Positions 58,588-64,000 of a stretch of DNA of 64,000 nt are shown piece by piece. This DNA is from Entoloma clypeatum (taxonomy: Eukaryota > Basidiomycota > Agaricomycetes > Agaricales > Entolomataceae), in contig OY751495.1 of the NCBI GenBank assembly GCA_963565915.1, positions 3,162,001 through 3,226,000 on the forward strand, written 5' to 3'. A program made the position numbers and the translations under genes. The notes under the pieces are model-generated. The model saw nothing but the letters and a program-made list of their open reading frames with translations, was not told the DNA's origin and made no database searches. The number at the start of each line of letters is the position of its first letter. The stretch's first letter is position 1.

Positions 58588-59535
58588 TTACTCGCTCGAT
58601 TCTACTCGTTCATGTCGAGCCCTCCATTTCACGAGCCCCTTCTCGAAAGCATCGTTGTGCACACCCTGGGGAACGAGGCAGAATGTAACGCCTTTCGTAA
58701 TCGAAGGTATGAACAAGGGATATATCACTTTGCAGAGACACTTGCCAAGTTTCTCGACTTCCGCGTTTCGGTGTTCATCATCGAAAAATAACTGGATAAG
58801 GGGGTTGTCGTTGTATACCACACCTATGAAAAGGCAGAAAATGGATATTGACCATCTCGGAATATGGAATTCCCGTGTTTTCGTGGAGTTTCTTGAAGTG
58901 AGTAATCTTGGATCCTATTAGGAACACACACGATTCGGTAGTGAGGAACATGAGTTGGGAGGGGTGATTGGGAGGGCATACCTGGGTATATCTCTAGTTG
59001 ATTGAAGAATCGTATCGCGGCCAATGGTTGATCATCTTGGGTATTCGGCGGGATAAGGAGGAGTTCTAAGGCCTGTCGCGCTCTGTCAATATCGGCATTG
59101 AGTTGACGGACAAAATAAATTTGAGAACGATCAGACGCACAGCCTAGGAGCCTCAGTGCGTGAGCATGCAGCTATGGTGACCCCAGCTCCGCGGAGGCGA
59201 TGCAGGATTTGGGGAACGTGGGGGTAGAATTTGACGGGCTCGTCGTGTCTTAAAGGCCGCCGTTCAGTCTAAGTAGATCCTCCAGATCCCATGACATAGA
59301 CCTATCAAGAACTTCATTGAGGGTATCCTTGTTTCGATGGAGAGGTCCTACATACAAAGCAAGAGTAAGTGTTATTGATGTTTGACACGGAGAAGGGATC
59401 GACCTGTGACATGGGTGTCTATCCACAAGTCCCAGAGGGTATAGCTGACCGTGAACCACTGCTGCTACAGATGAAGAGTGATTTTGCAACGTACTCCAAG
59501 TCGAACGCGATGAGTTTTGGAAGTTGCCCAGGCAT
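58588..59535 (-). CDS. MDP-1-type HAD phosphatase, 182 aa
   Basis: Eight small exons on the minus strand: 59495-59535, 59404-59444, 59302-59347, 59141-59248, 58982-59082, 58853-58914, 58746-58791 and 58588-58691. They give 183 codons. The product opens MPGQLPKLIAFDLDYTLWDL, where DxDYT is HAD motif I with the nucleophile Asp. GPLHRN, then AACSRT (motif II) and MLFFDDEHRN (motif III/IV) follow, the order of magnesium-dependent phosphatase-1. The family dephosphorylates small substrates, with fructosamine-6-phosphates or phosphotyrosine proposed. The length is normal. Intron 7 uses a GC donor (g|gcaagt...aaag|gc), required to keep EKLGVTFCLVP in frame. It is head-to-head with the mannosyltransferase gene, 186 bp apart. 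Confidence 0.88.
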
Positions 59536-59721
59536 TTCAAAGGAATGAAAAGAGTGTGTTATCGGTAAGTTGGCCTTGGCGCCATCAATATTTGTATACA
59601 AATCTACTTCACGTCACCGGCGGACTCCCGCAGGGTGGCTGCGCTTTCGTTATTATCTCCTTCCCCCCCTCCTCGACCTGCCCAGCGACCAGCAAGACTT
59701 TGAATTCCGGTGCAAGCCACC

Positions 59722-61551
59722 ATGCAGGTTTGGGCGAGGTACCTCATACTGGTTTTTGCAATCTTTGTACGTCATATATCCAATTTCAAACGTGGGCCTG
59801 TTATTATTCGGCTCGCTAAACCGCCTCCAACAGATTAGCTTTCATTTCATCCTGCAATTCACTCATGAAGATTATGGCCGGGCCACTTCACTTTCAAACA
59901 TCACCTCTCATTTCAAAGACAAAACAAAGAAAGTGGATGTGTACAACCCGACAGTGTCCGCTGGCGACGACGACTATTACTATTCTCCGTCTGGGAAGGG
60001 CAATCACACAGGCTTGGCAATAGACCGACGCGCGAATGCCACTTTTGTCATCTTGGCCCGGAATGGGGACGTGGACGACGTTATACGGAGCGTCCGCGAG
60101 ATCGAAGACAGGTTCAACAGGAATCACGGCTATCCTTACGTCTTCTTGAACGAGGAGCCTTTCGCGGAGGACTTCAAACGGTACGTCGATTGATTGATTT
60201 GTCGAGAAGATAAACCATCCATTCCTCATCTGAACAGCCGCGTCTCTATCATATCACCCTCCCTCATGGAGTTTGGCCAGATACCCCACGATCATTGGTT
60301 CCAGCCAGACTGGATAGACGAAACAAAAGCCAAAAAGTCGCGGGATAAGATGAAGGAGGAAAAGGTCATCTATGGAGGTTTGTGGCTCGTTGTCTTTCGT
60401 TTGATTGTCCTGATCGATTCTCGTGTAGATTCTGTGTCGTAAGTTTGCCTTTCTAACTATCCCTGAAAAGAAGGTGACAATGCGCCGATGTAGATATCGC
60501 AACATGTGTCGCTTCAATTCTGGCGTACGGTTGTCTTTCTGTCCATGCTTTTATGTATATGTGCCTCATCTTGCCCTGCTAGTTCTTCTTTAGACATGAG
60601 CTGATGCAAAAGTACCGCTGGTACTGGAGAATCGAGTGAGTCGATAAATCTTTGCAAATTTTCAATAGTATTCAACGCTTCGTAGGCCCAGGGTTCACTT
60701 CCATTGTAATATCAACTTTGATCCGTTTCTCTACATGGAGGATCATAATAAGATTTATGGTAAGTATGGGGACATTGGGATATTTCCGCGCCGGAAACTG
60801 ATCCTTCTTCGGATACAGGATTTACAATCACATTGTACGAATTTGAGAGAACTATCCCTACGCTCTGGGGCCACGTTCGAGGTACAGCTGCGTCGTCAAC
60901 TCCCCCCGTCTTGGTGACTAAACCATACTCACACCTCAGACTTCATGGCACAACACCCCGAGTACGTCTCCGAAAACAACGCTATGGGGTACTTGTCGCA
61001 CGACAACGGCAAACGATACAACCTATGCCATTGTAAGCATCGTGCACCGGCCACCGTGTTCCTCCCCCCTTTCTGACTACTATATGCGGCCCAAAGTTTG
61101 GAGCAATTTCGAAATCGCAGACATGCATTTCTGGAGGGGCGATGCATACATGAAGTTTTTCGAATATCTGGATTCGCAAGGCGGGTTTTACTACGAGGTT
61201 CCCTCTTTCTCGCGACGTTCTTTCTTTCGAACTCTCTTCGCTCATGATCGACTTTTGTGTCCGTAGCGGTGGGGAGACGCCCCTGTCCACAGCATCGCAG
61301 CTGCCATTTTTGCGCGGAAAGACCAGATACATCTCTTTGAAGATATAGGATACGAGCATGCCCCTTATACACATTGTCCGAAGAATGTAGAAACGTGGCA
61401 GAAGAGCCGCTGTTCGTGTGATCAGAAGAGGAATTTTGGTGAGTTCTCCGCATCTCTACCAGGTCGATCGGGGCAGACGATGACCCTCGAATTAATAGAC
61501 TATGATGGATATTCGTGTATGAAGAAGTGGGAAGCTGTGATGAATGGCTAG
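59722..61551 (+). CDS. GT15 alpha-1,2-mannosyltransferase (KTR/KRE2/MNT1 type), 393 aa
   Basis: Twelve exons: 59722-59766, 59834-60180, 60238-60377, 60429-60438, 60494-60524, 60583-60635, 60686-60759, 60819-60881, 60940-61032, 61097-61197, 61267-61438 and 61499-61551. They give 394 codons. The ATG sits in a strong gccacc context. A type II signal anchor ([17 protein letters not shown]) and a short stem precede the catalytic domain. Landmarks are [48 protein letters not shown] and [16 protein letters not shown], which carries the Glu thought to be the nucleophile in Kre2. It would add alpha-1,2-mannose to N- and O-glycans in the Golgi using GDP-mannose. Exon 4 is only 10 nt. Confidence 0.92.
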
Positions 61552-61870
61552 TACCATTTGATTATCTATCGCCTCCTTCCGTCTTGTCGTTCACCCATCC
61601 ATAGATTTTTTTGACCGTGCTACCTAATATTTCTTGCTTTCCATGTTCTGTAATGCCTACTATTCAAAATTTCACAATCGCTTTAGTAGTCATAATCCCT
61701 GGACTTGCCCAACTCGAATACTTAGAAATCTCGCGGTGGTACAAAACATAGATGACTTTCCTTCTTCAACATTCGCACTCTGAGGGAAATCGTGATCAAT
61801 GCCTTTCTATGTAACCCGAACAAAAATACTAGTTGTCACGACAAAGTTTCAGTAGCCGACTGCATACATA

Positions 61871-62760
61871 CTAGACTCCAGCTAAGAAACAGCGGAACTT
61901 CTCCACACGAGCCGGAAGAGTATCGCCTTGTACGATTCCGAAGTTCTCGTTGTAGAATATGATCGGCAGCATCTATGGAAGGGCATTGCAACGGTCAGGC
62001 CGGAAAAAAAAGAGGTTTGAGGGAATGAAGGAACACACGCACGAGCACCTTGTACTGCGACCAAGCGCAACTGGGCAGTTCGGACGACGGCATCAGTAAC
62101 AAGCGGGTTATTACTAGACTCTACTAGCCAATAAGTACTTAGGGGGTTCGCAGACTCATCGTTCGAAGCGGCACTGACGTCGCATGCCTTCCAATAATGC
62201 GGCAACAACTTGAGTCCGCGTGCTCTAACTCAGCTGGATTGATGGGCGGGTTTTCTTGAATGCGTCTGTTGAGATCAATATTTGCTATACTGGCGGGCAA
62301 TGCAGGATGGGCATCGTGGACTCGGACGCTTTGGATCATGTCGTGCAAATAGACAGGTGCGGCCATGAGAGGACCATTGAGGTTGTGTGACACGGCACAC
62401 CGTGAGTTGGCGGTGCATGACGTTCTTTGTCAATCTTGGCTGACCTTCCTACGATAGTTTTGTGGGAAGCGAGAGGACGCGACTCGACCAGGTTCGTTGT
62501 ACGCTTTCGCACGGCATTGATGAGCCCGAAGTTAAATGGTCCCGGCGAACACGGGGCTGGGAATGCCATGAATGCGGACTCCTTTGTATATTTCAGTTTC
62601 ATACCATAGCTACGTTTGACAAAGCCGAATGTGCGCTCTCAATATCAGCCTGAGTACCGCAAACAATTCATCGACGATTTCGGGTGAAAAAACGATGGTG
62701 TTAGTGGACTGAGAGTCAAGGAGGACGAGAGTGGGACGGCCTGTGATACGTTACAAACAA
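61871..62760 (-). CDS. Unidentified multi-exon gene (tentative)
   Basis: Several blocks on the minus strand look coding, but in different frames, so introns must join them. They are LVLLDSQSTNTIVFSPEIVD (about 62660-62745), NLNGPLMAAPVYLHDMIQS with LPASIANIDLNRRI and PPINPAELEHA (about 62215-62390), then NPLSTYWLVESSNNPLVTD with RTAQLRLVAV (about 62050-62170). A last block, IIFYNENFGIVQGDTLPARV, ends at a stop at 61871. The blocks are neat and non-repetitive, which argues for a real gene, but I cannot fix the start or all splice sites and recognise no family. It may also be slightly decayed. Confidence 0.4.
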
Positions 62761-62881
62761 AGTCGCAGCTCCCTCTGCCAGCCACACAACTTGAAGAAAC
62801 CAGTCAGGGTGCAAGGGAATAATAAAAGAGAGGTTCAACAAAGCCTGTACATATGAGCTTTTTGCTGAACACCCCCAGCCC

Positions 62882-64000
62882 TCAGTCTCTGTCTACCAGT
62901 AGCTCGTCATTGGCAAACTTCGCCAACCATGATTTTACCCCTCCCAAAAGCACATACGCCGTGGAGGTTGTCGTCCCAGTTTGATTGAGGTAATCTTGAT
63001 ACCTAAAGGATTTGAGTCAGCACCGAAGGGGAAACCAAGTTGTCTAGCTTATAATATTAATGCATACCACCCGGCGCACCGCGGTCCCCTGCCGGAAGAA
63101 CTACCGCAATAGAAAACAACTCTGCTTGTGTGACGGTACTTTCCCAAGAAAGCGGGGAGATCGTCGTAAAAGGTTTGCGCGTGCCAGTTATCGCTCCCCC
63201 GAACATGACCGCCCTGCGAGATATGATCCGTGAGTTTCTCCACATTGATGAATTGCTCAAAGGCCGACCCCATGATCATTCCAACGAACGTCGATTACGG
63301 CAAAGTCGGATGCTTTATCGCGGATCAGGGACGCCAGTTCCTCGACTTGGACCAGTGGAGCCTTGGAATGTACCGCTGGATACGCGTCCCACCATCGTAA
63401 CAACGGATTCGTTGGTGTATCATCCGGAACTGGACCATTGGATTTGTGCGCCGTAATCTGATAGGAAGCTAAAGAACGTTAAGCAGGCAAATTGATGCAT
63501 TCGACGCATCCCTACCGACGAGCGAATTCACGTCAGGCCTCACGGTAGTTCCCGTGATACAACAATCGATTGACCCACTGCACGGTTTCTCAAGATCATT
63601 CTTGGTCTCAAGGAAATGCACATCTGAGGGTCACATAAGACAGAAGTCACGAGCGCAGTTGTCCTACCTGTGAAGCCGGCGTCTTTGAAGAGCGCCTGGT
63701 ATTCTTCAAGTTGAATGCATCCAGATACGCAGTTGATGTATGATGTCAAATCCTTGCGGATTTCATCCGAGAAGGGTTGTTTTGCTATTATCTGCGTGAA
63801 CGATTAGGTTGTGTATTATCTTGCGCGATTGAAATCTCACATCGTCGATAATCACTCGGCCACCGGGTTTGAGAACACGGTAGATCTCTGTCAATAAGTT
63901 CTCCTTCCCAGCCTTGGGCAGAAGATTGATCACGCAATTGGAAAGAATGCAGTCAATCGTGTCCGAGGCAACCGGCAAGGAATCTGCGAGGGACGCTTGA
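62882..64000 (-). CDS. Arsenite methyltransferase fused to CX5R rhodanese domain (5' end outside window)
   Basis: Minus strand; the gene enters from beyond 64000. Exons in order: 63841-64000 (partial), 63668-63791, 63520-63623, 63269-63457, 63068-63213 and 62882-63002. The first three encode the end of an ArsM/AS3MT-like SAM-dependent methyltransferase: CILSNCVINLLP, YRVLKPGGRVIIDD, INCVSGCIQLEEYQALFKDA, then a Cys-Cys pair (SIDCC). The last three encode a complete rhodanese domain: LASLIRDKASDFAVIDVRW, GGHVRGSDNWHAQTF, the loop FYCGSSSGRGPR and AYVLLGGVKSW. The loop is Cys-X5-Arg followed by Gly-Pro, as in CDC25 and ACR2-type arsenate reductases. The fusion relies on a gtcggt donor at 63519. 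A nearby gtaggg donor would instead end the methyltransferase after 12 codons, but then the rhodanese part has no start codon. Confidence 0.75.

Noticed and set aside
1..64000. tRNA genes or CRISPR-like arrays
   Set aside because: I looked for a T-arm ggttcgaatc-type signal with matching stems and for regularly spaced short repeats, and found none. The only regular repeats are the coding 192-bp units.

Overview
This window reads as nuclear DNA of a mushroom-forming basidiomycete (Agaricomycetes). Genes are split by many short GT-AG introns of about 45-100 nt. The families fit that group: a MYND zinc-finger clan, F-box proteins, a sesquiterpene-synthase-like gene, an HMG-box regulator, an Argonaute, a GT15 mannosyltransferase, a DFCL-type secreted glycoprotein and orphan Ser/Pro-rich membrane proteins. 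There are no bacterial-type operons, CRISPR arrays or recognisable rRNA or tRNA genes.

Layout. 1-4.4 kb: edge of a CxxC-rich gene (minus strand), non-coding DNA and a relic of the neighbouring MYND gene. 4.4-16.2 kb: a 730-aa MYND protein; a secreted protein of five 64-aa repeats with dibasic sites; a graveyard of Helitron/PIF1-helicase and MYND gene relics; then a single-pass membrane protein and a 211-aa protein on the minus strand, 5 bp apart. 16.2-27.6 kb: a 200-N gap, then a second, almost base-identical copy of 4973-16211. The copy junctions, and single-base length differences that cluster next to the gap, point to two overlapping contigs left unmerged in scaffolding rather than a true tandem duplication. 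27.7-36.5 kb: HMG-box transcription factor, a terpene-synthase-like gene whose metal-binding motifs are lost, and an F-box protein. 37-46.4 kb: a full Argonaute with a DEDD tetrad, an EOS1-like N-glycosylation protein and an AlkB-type dioxygenase. 46.7-57.5 kb: a five-TM Ser-rich orphan, an F-box protein, an Argonaute relic, a coiled-coil orphan and a GPI-anchored secreted glycoprotein. 58.6-61.6 kb: divergent MDP-1-type HAD phosphatase and KTR/KRE2 mannosyltransferase. 61.9-64 kb: an unidentified minus-strand gene model, then the 3' part of an arsenite methyltransferase that appears to be spliced in frame to a rhodanese domain with a CX5R arsenate-reductase-like loop.

Functional links are loose, as expected for a fungal chromosome. 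EOS1-like and KTR/KRE2 proteins both serve protein glycosylation. The arsenic gene could join two detoxification steps in one chain. Argonaute may silence repeats of the kind whose relics lie here. The most interesting points are the methyltransferase-rhodanese fusion, the candidate Kex2-processed repeat protein, the motif-less terpene synthase and the 5-bp-spaced gene pair. Gene models were spliced by eye, using frame continuity and family similarity.
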